From assembly GCA_963929535.1 (NCBI GenBank), contig CAWVIZ010000014.1, positions 310,001 through 374,000 of the forward strand: a stretch of 64,000 nt of DNA. The letters are read 5' to 3'. This document shows positions 43,693 through 53,281 of the stretch, piece after piece; the stretch's first letter is position 1, and each line of letters opens with the position of its first letter. Below the pieces are notes generated by a model. The model had not been told where the DNA came from. It saw only the letters and a list, made by a program, of their open reading frames with translations, and did no database searches. The position numbers and the translations under genes are program-made. This stretch comes from Pullilachnospira sp963929535. GTDB lineage: Bacteria > Bacillota > Clostridia > Lachnospirales > Lachnospiraceae.

Positions 43693-45096
43693 ATGAAGAC
43701 AAAAAAGAAGGTACTATTGATTCTGCTGGCTGTTCTGGTGTTTTTGATCGTGGGAACCTATGTGGGGGTTGCACTTTATTTTCAGCGGCATTTTTATGCG
43801 CAGACAACAGTCAATGGCATGGACTGCTCCTACATGACTGCCGATGAGGTGAAGGAGATCCTGAAGGAACAGGTGAATTCCTACCAGCTGACCCTGAAGG
43901 AACGGGGAGATCAGCAGGAGACGCTGACCGCGGATATGCTGCAGCTTTCCTACCAGGATAACGGAGAGGTGGAGGAACTGCTTGAGAATCAGGATGCCTG
44001 GCTCTGGGGACTGGAGATCTTTGGAAACAGATCTCATGAGCTGAAGGTGTCGATGAATCTTTCCGATGAGGCAGTAGGCCAGGCAGTGGACAGTCTTTCT
44101 GCTATGCAGGAGGAGAACATAACGGCTCCTCAGGATGCGGCTATCACCAGTGATGAGAACGGTTATTCCGTCTCTCCGGAGATGGAGGGAAACCAGCTGA
44201 ACCGGGACGCGGTGATAGAAGCCGTTAAGGCGGCTGTGGCCAGCGATGCCGCAGAGGTGGATCTGGACGAACAGGGATGTTATGCAGCACCTTCTGTTTA
44301 TCAGGACGATGAGACTCTGAACAACAGGGTGAACCAGCTGAATCAGCTGATCTCCGCCAGTCTGACCATGGACTTCGGCAGCGGCAGGACGGAGACAGTG
44401 GATAAGAGTCTGCTGATGCAGTGGCTGACCCAGGATGAATCGGGCAACGATGTGATCGATTCCAGCAAAGTGACTGCTTATGTGCAGGAGCTGGCTTCCA
44501 AATATGATACAGTGGGAAAGCACACCTTTACCACCACCGGCGGGAACACGGTAGAGCTGACCAAAGGCGATTACGGCTGGACCATGGATGTGGAGACCAC
44601 GGCAGCCAATCTGCTGCAGGCCATTAACGAGGGGCAGCAGGGAGCCTTTGAGGTGACCTATACGGATACAGCGAAAAGCCGGGAAAGCAACGATATCGGG
44701 AATTCCTATGTGGAGCTTTCCATTGACCAGCAGACGCTCTGGTGCTATGTGGACGGCAAGCTGATCGTGGAGACTCCTGTGGTGACCGGATGTGTGAATA
44801 ATGGGACAGAGACGCCGAGAGGCGGTGTGTGGAAGGTCAAATCTAAGACAAGTCCATACACTATGAAGGGAAAGCCGGATGAGAACGGCGAGCCCTCTTA
44901 CGTGGAGGAGGTTACATACTGGATCCCGTATACAGAGGATTTTACCATCGGTCTGCATGATCTGGCTTCCAGGTCAGCGTTTGGCGGAGATATTTATATT
45001 ACCAACGGCTCTCACGGCTGTGTCAATATGCCGCTGGATGCGGTGGCAAAGGTATATGAGGTAGTTGCCTACGGATTTCCGGTAGTGGTTTACTGA
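43693..45096 (+). CDS. L,D-transpeptidase (YkuD) with peptidoglycan-binding region
   Basis: A 467-residue extracytoplasmic enzyme that should form 3-3 peptidoglycan cross-links or attach proteins to the wall. A membrane anchor lies at about residues 7-30. Two PG_binding_4-type regions follow (TVNGMDCSYMTADEVKEIL and about residues 190-320), as in the Enterococcus Ldt(fm) class. The C-terminal YkuD domain has YVELSIDQQTLWCYVDG, the His in IGLHDLASR and the catalytic Cys443 in SHGCVNM. The ATG at 43693 is 8 bases after GAAGGGG. A terminator follows, so it is a single-gene unit. Confidence 0.93.
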   Translation: MKTKKKVLLILLAVLVFLIVGTYVGVALYFQRHFYAQTTVNGMDCSYMTADEVKEILKEQVNSYQLTLKERGDQQETLTADMLQLSYQDNGEVEELLENQDAWLWGLEIFGNRSHELKVSMNLSDEAVGQAVDSLSAMQEENITAPQDAAITSDENGYSVSPEMEGNQLNRDAVIEAVKAAVASDAAEVDLDEQGCYAAPSVYQDDETLNNRVNQLNQLISASLTMDFGSGRTETVDKSLLMQWLTQDESGNDVIDSSKVTAYVQELASKYDTVGKHTFTTTGGNTVELTKGDYGWTMDVETTAANLLQAINEGQQGAFEVTYTDTAKSRESNDIGNSYVELSIDQQTLWCYVDGKLIVETPVVTGCVNNGTETPRGGVWKVKSKTSPYTMKGKPDENGEPSYVEEVTYWIPYTEDFTIGLHDLASRSAFGGDIYITNGSHGCVNMPLDAVAKVYEVVAYGFPVVVY

Positions 45097-45170
45097 AAGG
45101 AACGGAAAAGACTGCTGCCTGAAGATACAGAAAACAAACAGACAGCAGAAGAATAGAGCAGCAGGGAAAG

Positions 45171-45216
45171 AAAATTTCCGGAGATACATGGAACAGACAT
45201 GTACTCCGGAAATTTT
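45171..45216 (+). terminator. terminator of the L,D-transpeptidase gene
   Basis: AAAATTTCCGGAGATACATG (45171-45190) pairs with CATGTACTCCGGAAATTTT (45198-45216), one bulge. Confidence 0.85.
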
Positions 45217-45222
45217 TATTTC

Positions 45223-45291
45223 CGCGGGCAACGAGCCAAGCGGACATGCTTGCATGTCCATTTGGCGACTGCCGCGAGGGTCAAAAACCCC
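45223..45291 (+). repeat. dispersed hairpin repeat, copy C
   Basis: Same as copy B with inner stem GGACATGC/GCATGTCC around TT and the tail GGTCAAAAACCCC. Confidence 0.9.
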
Positions 45292-45334
45292 AGCATCAGA
45301 AGAGAACCAAGACAGCCGCCGTTTTTTTGACTTG

Positions 45335-45386
45335 CGCGGGCAACGAGCCAAGCGGACATGCCTGCATGTCCATTTGGCGACTGCCG
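45335..45386 (+). repeat. dispersed hairpin repeat, copy D (tail lost)
   Basis: Same hairpin as copy C with loop CT. After TGCCG it diverges (TATGCGAAGC), so the GGTCAAA tail is missing. It lies 112 bases from copy C in the same orientation. Confidence 0.9.
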
Positions 45387-45423
45387 TATGCGAAGCAAAA
45401 ACATAGCGTTTTTTTGGCGGGTC

Positions 45424-45432
45424 TGCTACAAT
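45424..45432 (+). promoter_or_regulatory. extended -10 promoter of the OLD-like gene
   Basis: TGCTACAAT about 57 bases before the start codon, directly after hairpin copy D. Confidence 0.5.
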
Positions 45433-45489
45433 AGAGACAGATATTCGGGGCGGACCGAAGGTGGCCGCCGGGAAAAAGGAGGCGTATGG

Positions 45490-47352
45490 ATGCGGATTAC
45501 AGAGCTGTGGATAAAGAACTTCAAGCTGATCCGGGATATGAAAATCCGGGATATCGAGAATGCGCTGATCCTGGTTGGGAAAAACAGTACGGGGAAAACG
45601 GCAGTGCTGGATGCCATCCGGGCAGTGAGCGGGAGCTATGCGATAGGACCGGGGGATTTCCAGGAGGATTTTCCCAATATTGAGATCAGTGTCCGGCTTT
45701 CGGTGGGAGAGGAGGATCTGAAGTTTCTTCACAGAAACGGAAAGGTCAGCCATTACCGCAGGTTTCCGGCATGGCTGGGGGATTTTCAGAAAAAACTGCC
45801 GTCCTGGAAGGAGGGAGTACTGGAATTTACTTTTGTGGCAAACCGGGAGGGAAAGGTGCGGTATTCAGACGGAATCCGGAAACACAATCCGTATATTCCC
45901 CAGGTGCTGCCAACGGTATACAACATCGACATCCAGAGAAATCTGGGACAGCTTCAGAGCAGCCTTCTGCTGCTTCAGGAAAACCAGCTTCTCACGCAGA
46001 TGCGCACGGGATGCTGCATGTTCGACAGCACCAGGCAGTGCAGCCACTGCTTTTCCTGTATCGGACTGATCGATAAGAAATCCCCCGGAGAGCTGAATGT
46101 ACTGGAGGCTGCGAGACTTCTGGATTATAAATTGTACCAGCTGAACCTGGATGGATTTTCCAGAAGGGTTAACCGGGTCTTCCGGCAAAACGGCGGGCAG
46201 GAGGAAATCCGGTATTCCATGAACCGGGATGTGGAGCGGATGCTTTCTGTGACGGCGGAGATGTATCATCCCGGACGGAGATACCAGGAGCCTGTGGAAA
46301 AGATGGGGAAGGGAATGAGAAGCATCTATATGCTGTCTCTTCTGGAGGCATGTTGCGGGGAGGAGAACTTTTCCCCGGGAATCGTGCTGGCAGAGGAGCC
46401 GGAGATCTTTCTGCATCCCCAGATGCAGAAGATTTCCGGAGATATCCTGTACAGGATATCCAGGAAAACGCAGGTGATCTTTTCCACCCATTCCCCCAAT
46501 CTGCTGCCCGATTTCAATTCCCGCCAGATCCGCCAGATCGTGCTGGGAAAGGACGGGTATTCCGCGGTAAGAGAGAAGACAGATATCAGCGTGATCCTGG
46601 ATGATCTGGGCTATACGGCAGGGGATCTGATGAATGTGGACTTTGTCTTTATCGTGGAAGGAAAGCAGGACAAGAGCCGTCTGCCTCTTCTGCTGAAAAA
46701 GTATTATTCCGAGGTGTATGACCAGAAGGGGGAGCTGTTCCGGACAGCGATCATCACCACCAACAGCTGTACCAATATCAAGACCTACGCTAATCTGAAG
46801 TATATGAATCAGATCTATCTCAGGGACCGGTTCCTGATGATCCGGGACGGGGACGGTCAGGACAGCCAGGCGCTGAAGCGGCAGCTCTGCCGGTATTATG
46901 AGGAGAGAAGCCGGGAGGACGCGGACCGGCTTCCCAGGGTGACAGAAAAAAATGTGCTGATCCTGCGGTACTATTCCTTTGAAAACTATTTCCTGAATCC
47001 TGCGGTGATGGCACAGATAGGAGTGATCTCCAGGGAAGAGGAGTTCTATGAGATCTTTCTGGAAAAGTGGAGGGAATATCTTCACAGGATCCGCAGCGGC
47101 CGGAAGCTTCTGGAGGTGCTGGGCCGGGATTTTGAGGATACGGAGGATGTGAAGAGACATATGGAAGAGATCCGGATCCATCTGCGGGGCCATAATCTGT
47201 ATGATATCTTTTACGGCCGCTTCCGGGACCGGGAGGAGGAGCTGCTGACCCGGTATATTGAACTGGCCCCCAGAGAAGACTTTCAGGATATTCTGGACGG
47301 GATCGAACGGTTCATCTATTTTCAGAACCGGAAAAAAACAGGAGAGCTCTGA
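45490..47352 (+). CDS. OLD-family ATPase with TOPRIM nuclease domain
   Basis: A 620-residue protein. The N-terminal ABC-type ATPase has MRITELWIKNFKLIRDMKI, Walker A GKNSTGKT (about 32-39), Walker B and D-loop in VLAEEPEIFLHPQMQ, and the switch in VIFSTHSPNLLP. The C-terminal TOPRIM part has FIVEGKQDKSRLP and MIRDGDGQD. Proteins with this layout include phage OLD and Gabija GajA nucleases used in defence. No UvrD-like GajB partner follows. Between the two ATPase halves lies a cysteine cluster (Cys175, 176, 184, 187, 190) that could bind metal. An AGGAGG site precedes the ATG. Confidence 0.85.
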   Translation: MRITELWIKNFKLIRDMKIRDIENALILVGKNSTGKTAVLDAIRAVSGSYAIGPGDFQEDFPNIEISVRLSVGEEDLKFLHRNGKVSHYRRFPAWLGDFQKKLPSWKEGVLEFTFVANREGKVRYSDGIRKHNPYIPQVLPTVYNIDIQRNLGQLQSSLLLLQENQLLTQMRTGCCMFDSTRQCSHCFSCIGLIDKKSPGELNVLEAARLLDYKLYQLNLDGFSRRVNRVFRQNGGQEEIRYSMNRDVERMLSVTAEMYHPGRRYQEPVEKMGKGMRSIYMLSLLEACCGEENFSPGIVLAEEPEIFLHPQMQKISGDILYRISRKTQVIFSTHSPNLLPDFNSRQIRQIVLGKDGYSAVREKTDISVILDDLGYTAGDLMNVDFVFIVEGKQDKSRLPLLLKKYYSEVYDQKGELFRTAIITTNSCTNIKTYANLKYMNQIYLRDRFLMIRDGDGQDSQALKRQLCRYYEERSREDADRLPRVTEKNVLILRYYSFENYFLNPAVMAQIGVISREEEFYEIFLEKWREYLHRIRSGRKLLEVLGRDFEDTEDVKRHMEEIRIHLRGHNLYDIFYGRFRDREEELLTRYIELAPREDFQDILDGIERFIYFQNRKKTGEL

Positions 47353-47383
47353 TCCCGGGGAGAACGGGCGCACAGAGCCGGTG

Positions 47384-48493
47384 TTACCGGAGATTTCCGG
47401 GCCGGTGCTGCCTCCGGTAATCCCGGGGCGACTGGCCGTGTACCTGACGGAAGATTCTGGTGAAATGGTCGGCGGAATGGTAGCCCACCGATTCCGCGAT
47501 CTCACCGATCTTCAGGTCCGTGTGCTCCAGATAGTTCCGGGCTTCTTTCATCCGGATCTCCCTGACAAATTCCGTGTAGCTCTGGCCGGTATTCTGTTTC
47601 ATCAGGCTGCTTAAGTAGGGCACCGTGTAGTGGAAGAATCCGGCCAGTTCTTCCAGCGTGAGAGTCCTGTAATGGTACTGGATGTACTTCAGGACCAGGG
47701 CGAAGTCGGGATTCCCCCGGTAGTTGTAGAAATGAGCCGTATGGGCAAAGTGGCGCAGTACAAAAGTGAGCAGTATCTGGATCCAGTGGATACTGCAGGA
47801 GCTGCTGTATTCGTCATCCTTCCAGATCTCCAGCGTGAGATTTTTTATCAGAGAACGGAGACTGTCCCGGTTATCGGTGGAAAACAGAAGATAATTGGGC
47901 TGCGCCTCATTTGAAAAAATTCCGCGGAAAAAGGAAGAAATTACATTGCCCTGGGCCAGAAGATCCAGAAACGCAGTCTGGAAGGTGCTTTTCCGAAGCA
48001 AAAAGGTGAGGATTACCGGGGAATCCTCCAGGATCGTCAGATCGTGAAGAGAACCGGAGGCGATGATGACCATCTGTCCCTCCGTAAGCGTCCTGGTTTC
48101 TTCCCGGAACCGGAAAGTACAGCTTCCCCGAAACACATAATTCACTTCAAAAAAATCATGGGTATGCAGCCCTCCGTTGTCCAGATAATGGAAATGGCGC
48201 ATACAGAACACGTCGCGGCTGGGAGGAATGATGAAATCCTCCGAAGCGTCCCGGACAAAGCCGGAAGGATCCTCTGATACCTTTACGCATATCCCATCCC
48301 ACAATGCAAGATATTCCTGATCGGAAAGCCGGTCTGCCAGGTCGGGAAGTGGCCGGGTAAAGGGGAACGGCAGGGTTTCGCCTTTGGCGATCATGCTGTC
48401 GGCCGCCGCCCGCAGGGTGACGGCGCGGCGGTAGAGTGCGTAATGCTTTTTCAGATATTCCTGCAGTTTTCCTGCGGAAAGATAATGGTCCAT
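47384..48493 (-). CDS. AraC-family transcriptional regulator
   Basis: A 369-residue regulator. Residues about 105-190 form a cupin sensing domain (HYLDNGGLHTHDFFEVNYVFRG), and the C-terminal 100 hold two helix-turn-helix motifs (LTLEELAGFFHYTVPYLSSLMKQNTGQS and KIGEIAESVGYHSADHFTRIFRQVHGQSP). It is divergent from the GH78 gene with a 314-base gap, so it is the likely regulator of the glycosidase cluster. The ATG has a GGAGGAAATTC site. It ends 31 bases from the convergent OLD-like gene. Confidence 0.92.
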   Translation of the reverse strand: MDHYLSAGKLQEYLKKHYALYRRAVTLRAAADSMIAKGETLPFPFTRPLPDLADRLSDQEYLALWDGICVKVSEDPSGFVRDASEDFIIPPSRDVFCMRHFHYLDNGGLHTHDFFEVNYVFRGSCTFRFREETRTLTEGQMVIIASGSLHDLTILEDSPVILTFLLRKSTFQTAFLDLLAQGNVISSFFRGIFSNEAQPNYLLFSTDNRDSLRSLIKNLTLEIWKDDEYSSSCSIHWIQILLTFVLRHFAHTAHFYNYRGNPDFALVLKYIQYHYRTLTLEELAGFFHYTVPYLSSLMKQNTGQSYTEFVREIRMKEARNYLEHTDLKIGEIAESVGYHSADHFTRIFRQVHGQSPRDYRRQHRPGNLR

Positions 48494-48551
48494 GAATTTC
48501 CTCCGACAATCGAATGTTGCAGGAGCAGCCCGCCTGGGCGCTCCTGGGATT

Positions 48552-48580
48552 ATTATAAAACGGCAGTGAACAGATTTCCA
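48552..48580 (-). promoter_or_regulatory. promoter of the AraC gene
   Basis: TGGAAA (48575-48580) and TATAAT (48552-48557) on the minus strand, 17-base spacer. The rest of the 48494-48807 gap holds a GGACAG/CTGTCC hairpin (48771-48785) and no further site that I can name. Confidence 0.55.
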
Positions 48581-48807
48581 CAGGAACAGAAAGAAAGTCC
48601 TGGGGAATTCATCGGTGCTCTGCAGAAAATCTTAAAAAAAGCCGGATTTCCTGTAAAAAAACCCATCGAAAATGAAAAATGAAGGGTGTATCATAAAAAA
48701 AGCGGATCCGCAGAGCAAAAGCCGGGAGGCCGCGCTGCGGCGGATCTCTGACGAAAGACAGAACATGGCCGGACAGTGGCTGTCCGCGCAAAGAGCAGGA
48801 GGCAGAT

Positions 48808-50769
48808 ATGAGTCAGTGGATATGGAAATTCGGAGAATTTGAGATCTATCACAATCTTCTGGTACACAGCAGAAGACAGCAGTACGGATATCCGGAACCG
48901 GCGGTGTGGAAGCTGTACACCCCGGAACCGGTGGTATGCTTTAAAAAGACAGTGACCACTTCGGGAGGAAGCTTCCGGATCCGGTCCTGCGGGGACATCT
49001 CAGTGACTGTGGGGGATGATCCGGGAACCATGAAAAAGTACGGAGGGGCCAGGGAGATCACCCTGGAACCGGGAACCACCCAGGTGAGCATCCGGGTGGG
49101 GAATACCGCAACGTTTCCCTGCATCTATGTAGACGGAGTGATCGAAAGTGACGAAACCTGGCTGGCGGACGATATGACATGCAGCTGGATGCCGGTAGGA
49201 ACTTATAAGACGTTCTGTGATCCGGATACGCCGCCGGTGGTCTTTCCATTTTCCTATGAGAAGCTGGAATGGAAGACCCGTGAGGTTCTGGAAGACGGGG
49301 TGCTGTTTGATTTTGGAAAAGAGACTTTTGGAAAAACAGAGCTTACGGGACTGACCCGTGAGAGGGTGAGGGTGCAGTTTGGGGAATCCCGGGAGGAGGC
49401 GCTGGATGAGCAGTGGAGCGTGATCCATTTTTCGGACAGGCCGAAGGACGGGAAGCTGTCCTATGAACCCTGCGCCTTCCGGTATGTGTTTGTCAGCGAT
49501 CCCGGGGCCGTGCTTTCCGCCAGCTATGAATACCTGCCGCTGGAGCGGAGAGGAGAGTTTTCCTGTGATGAGGAGATCATCAACCGGGTCTGGGAAACGG
49601 CAGCCTATACTTTCCATCTTAACTGCCGGGAATTTTTCCTGGACGGCATCAAAAGGGACCGGTGGGTCTGGTCGGCGGACGCCTACCAGAGCCTGTTTGT
49701 CAACCACTATCTGTTTCTGGACCAGGATATCGAGAAGCGGACCCTGATCGCCCTGGGGGGAAAGAGCCCTTTCCGGCGGCATATCAATACCATCATGGAT
49801 TACAGCTTTTTCTGGATCATCAGCATCTATGAATACTACCGCACTTACGGAGACAGGAAGTTTCTGGAACAGATTCTTCCCCAGATGCGGGAGGTGATGG
49901 AGTTCTGCCGGAGCCGTACGGATGAGGACGGATTCATGAGAGAACAGCCGGGGGACTGGATCTTTATAGACTGGGCGCCCATGGACAAGACGGGAGCCCT
50001 GTGCGGGGAGCAGATCCTGTACGCCAGGGCCATGGAGTGTTATGGAGCCGTCTGTTCTGCCGCGGGAAAAGAAGAGGCCGGATGGAAAGAGAAGGCTGAA
50101 AAGCTTCAGGAACAGATCCTGAAGAAGTTTTACGACAGAGAGCGGAAGGTCTTTATTGACAGCTATGAGTCGGGCCTGGGAAATGTCACCAGGCACAGCA
50201 ATATCCTGGCTTATCTGTTCCTGCCTCTGGATGAGGAACAGAAGCATGAGATTTACCGGAGGGTGATCCTGAACGACCAGGTGGCCCAGATCACCACCCC
50301 TTATTTCAAGTTCTATGAGAATCAGGTACACTGTCTGGAGGGAAATGACAGGCTTCTGGAGGAATCCATCCGGCAGTATTACGGCAGTATGCTGGAAACC
50401 GGGGCGACCACACTGTATGAGGAGTATGATCCTTCCATGAAAGGAGTACAGCACTACGCCATGTATGGAAATCCCTACGAAAAATCCCTCTGCCATGCCT
50501 GGAGCGCCAGCCCCATTTATCTGCTGGGATGCTTCCGGATGGGAGTGAGGAACACCGGCATAGCCTATGATACCTTTGAAGTGCGGCCGATGCTGGGAGA
50601 CCTGAAGGAATTTTCCGGGACGGCGCCGGTGCCGGGGGGAAGCGTTTCCGTGAAGGCTGGTCCCGAAGGTGTGAAGGTAACGGCTACCGTGCCGGGCGGA
50701 ACGTTGATTCTGGGAGACCGCAGGATCCCGCTGGAAGCGGGAAAAGAAATTTCCGCCGGATGGAACTGA
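48808..50769 (+). CDS. GH78 alpha-L-rhamnosidase-like glycoside hydrolase
   Basis: A 653-residue protein without a signal peptide, so cytoplasmic. Beta-sandwich regions fill the first 240 residues, then an (alpha/alpha)6 barrel begins at about 250 with NRVWETAAYTFHLNCREFFLDG and GIKRDRWVWSADAYQSLFVN. The acidic residues of the DGIKRDRWVWSAD block match the GH78 catalytic region, and the second acid should lie in the CHAWSASPIYLL area. It should remove terminal rhamnose from plant or microbial glycosides, though family members with other activities exist. GH2 and GH3 genes follow on the same strand. Confidence 0.8.
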   Translation: MSQWIWKFGEFEIYHNLLVHSRRQQYGYPEPAVWKLYTPEPVVCFKKTVTTSGGSFRIRSCGDISVTVGDDPGTMKKYGGAREITLEPGTTQVSIRVGNTATFPCIYVDGVIESDETWLADDMTCSWMPVGTYKTFCDPDTPPVVFPFSYEKLEWKTREVLEDGVLFDFGKETFGKTELTGLTRERVRVQFGESREEALDEQWSVIHFSDRPKDGKLSYEPCAFRYVFVSDPGAVLSASYEYLPLERRGEFSCDEEIINRVWETAAYTFHLNCREFFLDGIKRDRWVWSADAYQSLFVNHYLFLDQDIEKRTLIALGGKSPFRRHINTIMDYSFFWIISIYEYYRTYGDRKFLEQILPQMREVMEFCRSRTDEDGFMREQPGDWIFIDWAPMDKTGALCGEQILYARAMECYGAVCSAAGKEEAGWKEKAEKLQEQILKKFYDRERKVFIDSYESGLGNVTRHSNILAYLFLPLDEEQKHEIYRRVILNDQVAQITTPYFKFYENQVHCLEGNDRLLEESIRQYYGSMLETGATTLYEEYDPSMKGVQHYAMYGNPYEKSLCHAWSASPIYLLGCFRMGVRNTGIAYDTFEVRPMLGDLKEFSGTAPVPGGSVSVKAGPEGVKVTATVPGGTLILGDRRIPLEAGKEISAGWN

Positions 50770-50828
50770 CAGACAGAAGGCAGATTGGATGACGATGGAC
50801 CGGAGACAGCGCCGGAAAGGAGGATATG

Positions 50829-53201
50829 ATGCAGAGAGTAGATTTCAGCAGAGAGTGGAGTTTTTATGAAAGCGACGAGTCCCAGAGTTTCGTGTTCGGC
50901 CGTCCCCAGGGGACCCTGGTGGATCTGCCCCATGATTTTATCGTGGGAAAACCCAGAAGCGCCCAGGCGCCGGGAGGAGCGGGAAACGGTTATTTTGGAG
51001 ACGGACAGGGGGTATACAAAAAGATCCTGGAAGTTCCTCCTGCCTGGGAGGGAAAGACCATCCTCCTGGATATAGACGGAGCCTGTATGACTTCGGAGGT
51101 GTCGGTAAATCAAGAGGTGCTGGAGATCCATCCCAACGGATATATTCCCTTCCAGACGGATATTACAAAGGCGCTCTGGAAAGATAAGAGAAAAAATCTC
51201 ATAAAAATTATCGTTCAGAGCAGGCAGCCCTCCTCCCGCTGGTACAGCGGCGGCGGATTGTACCGGGACGTATGTCTGTGGGTGGGCGGACCGGTCCATG
51301 TGCGCCCCTGGGATTTTTTTATCACCACGCCGGTGATTGAAAAAGACAGGGCGGAGATCTGTGTGGATATGACGGTGACCGGAACGGAGGACGCCGGCAG
51401 GATCACGGTGAAGTGTCTGGTGGAGGACGCCGGAAAACAGGCGGCGGCCGCGGGAGAAAGACAGATCACTGTGGAAAAACAGACCCGGACGGTGATCCGC
51501 ATGGAAGTGAAGGATCCCCGGCTGTGGGATCTGGATACGCCGTACCTGTATACCTGTCGGATCATCCTGGAAAAAGACGGGGAGATCCTGGACGAGGCGG
51601 AGGATACCTTTGGGATCCGCAGCATCCAGGCGGACGCCCAGAACGGATTCCGGCTGAATGGAAGGCCGCTGAACCTGAAGGGAGGATGCCTGCACCATGA
51701 CAATGGATTCCTGGGGGCCTGCGCGTACCCCAAGGCGGAGCGCAGAAAGCTGGAGATCCTGAAGCGGGCAGGCTACAATACGGTCCGGATCAGCCACTAT
51801 CCACCGTCGCTGACGCTGCTGAAGCTGTGTGACGAGATGGGAATCCTGCTGATGGACGAGGCTTTTGATGTGTGGAGACTGGGAAAGGTACCCATGGATT
51901 ACCATCTGCACTTTGAACAGTGGTGGGAGAGGGATATCGCCTGCATGGTGAAAAGAGACAGGAACCATCCCAGCGTCATTACCTATTCCATCGGAAACGA
52001 GATCACGGAGAGGGACGGCAGCAACAACGGGGCAGAGTGGTCCCGCAGACTGGCAGAGAAGGTGCGCAGCCTGGATCCCACCCGGTTTGTGATCTCCGCC
52101 CTGTGCGGCGTCTTCCCCTTCAGCGATGATGTGGACGCCCAGGGAGGCGGAGGAAACTTTGAGATCAACATGAACGCGGAGCAGAAGGACTGGGGGACGG
52201 TTACCGCCGGATTCTGCCAGCCGCTGGATATTGTGGGATACAATTACCTGAAGGACATCTATGAGAGCACCCATGAGCAGTTTCCGGACAGGGTGATGCT
52301 GGGGACGGAGACCCATGCGTTCAACACTTATGATTACTGGAAGAAGGTAGAGGAGCTGCCTTATGTGATCGGAGACTGCATCTGGGCGGCGGTGGACTAT
52401 ATGGGCGAAGTGGGCGTGGGAAAGGTTTACTGGGAAAACGACAGGGAGACCTTTGACTTCATGACCCCCTATCCCTGGAGGACCTCCTGGCAGTCGGACA
52501 TCGATCTTACCGGGGAACAGCGGCCTCAGTCGGTGTACCGGGAGATCATGTGGGGCGCTTCTGGAAAATCAGGTATTTTTACCACCCATCCCAGACATTA
52601 CGGAGAAAAATTCTCAGGAAGCGGATGGCATTGGCAGGATGTGAAGGACAGCTGGACCTTCGGAGAAGAGTATCTGGGAAAACCGGTGCAGACAGAAGTG
52701 TACGGAGCCGGCGACGAGGCGGAATTTTTCCTGAACGGTAAGAGCCTGGGAACGGCCTCTTTTGAGAAGTTGAAAGCGGTGATGGATATTCCTTATGAGC
52801 CGGGCAGGCTGGAGGCTGTGGTGAAGAAGGACGGGAAGGAGATCAGCCGGTGCGCTCTGGAGACGGCAGGGGAAATGGCCCGCCTGGTGCTTGCGGCGGA
52901 GGATGCGCAGATCGCGGCAGACAGAAGAGATCTGGGGTATATCCGGATCACGGCCACAGATGAGCGGGGGATCCGCTGTGTGGAGGAGACATGCCAGGTG
53001 ACTGTGGAAGTAGAGGGAAGCGGCTGCTTTGTTTCCATGGGAAGCGGAAATCCCTGCACGGAGGATCAGATCACGGCGCCCAGCTGCCATCTGTACCGGG
53101 GAAGCGCCATTGTGATCGTCAAGGGCTGCAGACCGGGACAGATCCGGGTGAGGGTCCGGGCCGGGCAGATCACGGGAGAGTGTCTGCTGGAGAGCTGCTG
53201 A
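50829..53201 (+). CDS. GH2 family glycoside hydrolase (beta-galactosidase-like)
   Basis: A 790-residue cytoplasmic enzyme. The sugar-binding domain (WSFYESDESQSF, LVDLPHDFIVGKP) spans about 1-180, an immunoglobulin-like domain about 180-290, and the TIM barrel about 290-590. The acid/base is Glu391 in SIGNEITERDG and the nucleophile Glu494 in MLGTETHAF. A DUF4982/Big-like C-terminus follows. Family members cleave beta-galactosides, glucuronides or mannosides; the exact sugar is not readable. The ATG at 50829 is 5 bases from GGAGG; an ATG one codon earlier is also possible. The start lies 59 bases after the GH78 stop. Confidence 0.9.
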   Translation: MQRVDFSREWSFYESDESQSFVFGRPQGTLVDLPHDFIVGKPRSAQAPGGAGNGYFGDGQGVYKKILEVPPAWEGKTILLDIDGACMTSEVSVNQEVLEIHPNGYIPFQTDITKALWKDKRKNLIKIIVQSRQPSSRWYSGGGLYRDVCLWVGGPVHVRPWDFFITTPVIEKDRAEICVDMTVTGTEDAGRITVKCLVEDAGKQAAAAGERQITVEKQTRTVIRMEVKDPRLWDLDTPYLYTCRIILEKDGEILDEAEDTFGIRSIQADAQNGFRLNGRPLNLKGGCLHHDNGFLGACAYPKAERRKLEILKRAGYNTVRISHYPPSLTLLKLCDEMGILLMDEAFDVWRLGKVPMDYHLHFEQWWERDIACMVKRDRNHPSVITYSIGNEITERDGSNNGAEWSRRLAEKVRSLDPTRFVISALCGVFPFSDDVDAQGGGGNFEINMNAEQKDWGTVTAGFCQPLDIVGYNYLKDIYESTHEQFPDRVMLGTETHAFNTYDYWKKVEELPYVIGDCIWAAVDYMGEVGVGKVYWENDRETFDFMTPYPWRTSWQSDIDLTGEQRPQSVYREIMWGASGKSGIFTTHPRHYGEKFSGSGWHWQDVKDSWTFGEEYLGKPVQTEVYGAGDEAEFFLNGKSLGTASFEKLKAVMDIPYEPGRLEAVVKKDGKEISRCALETAGEMARLVLAAEDAQIAADRRDLGYIRITATDERGIRCVEETCQVTVEVEGSGCFVSMGSGNPCTEDQITAPSCHLYRGSAIVIVKGCRPGQIRVRVRAGQITGECLLESC

Positions 53202-53281
53202 ATAGCAGAAGGCTGCGCAAATCCCTGCCTGTGCGCAAGAATTTGCGGCAGGGAAGCCGGCAAGGGGAATAGCTGCAAATT

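Noticed and set aside
45490..47352. Gabija defence system
   Set aside because: The ATPase-TOPRIM protein resembles GajA, but the next gene is a convergent AraC regulator and no UvrD-like helicase is present.
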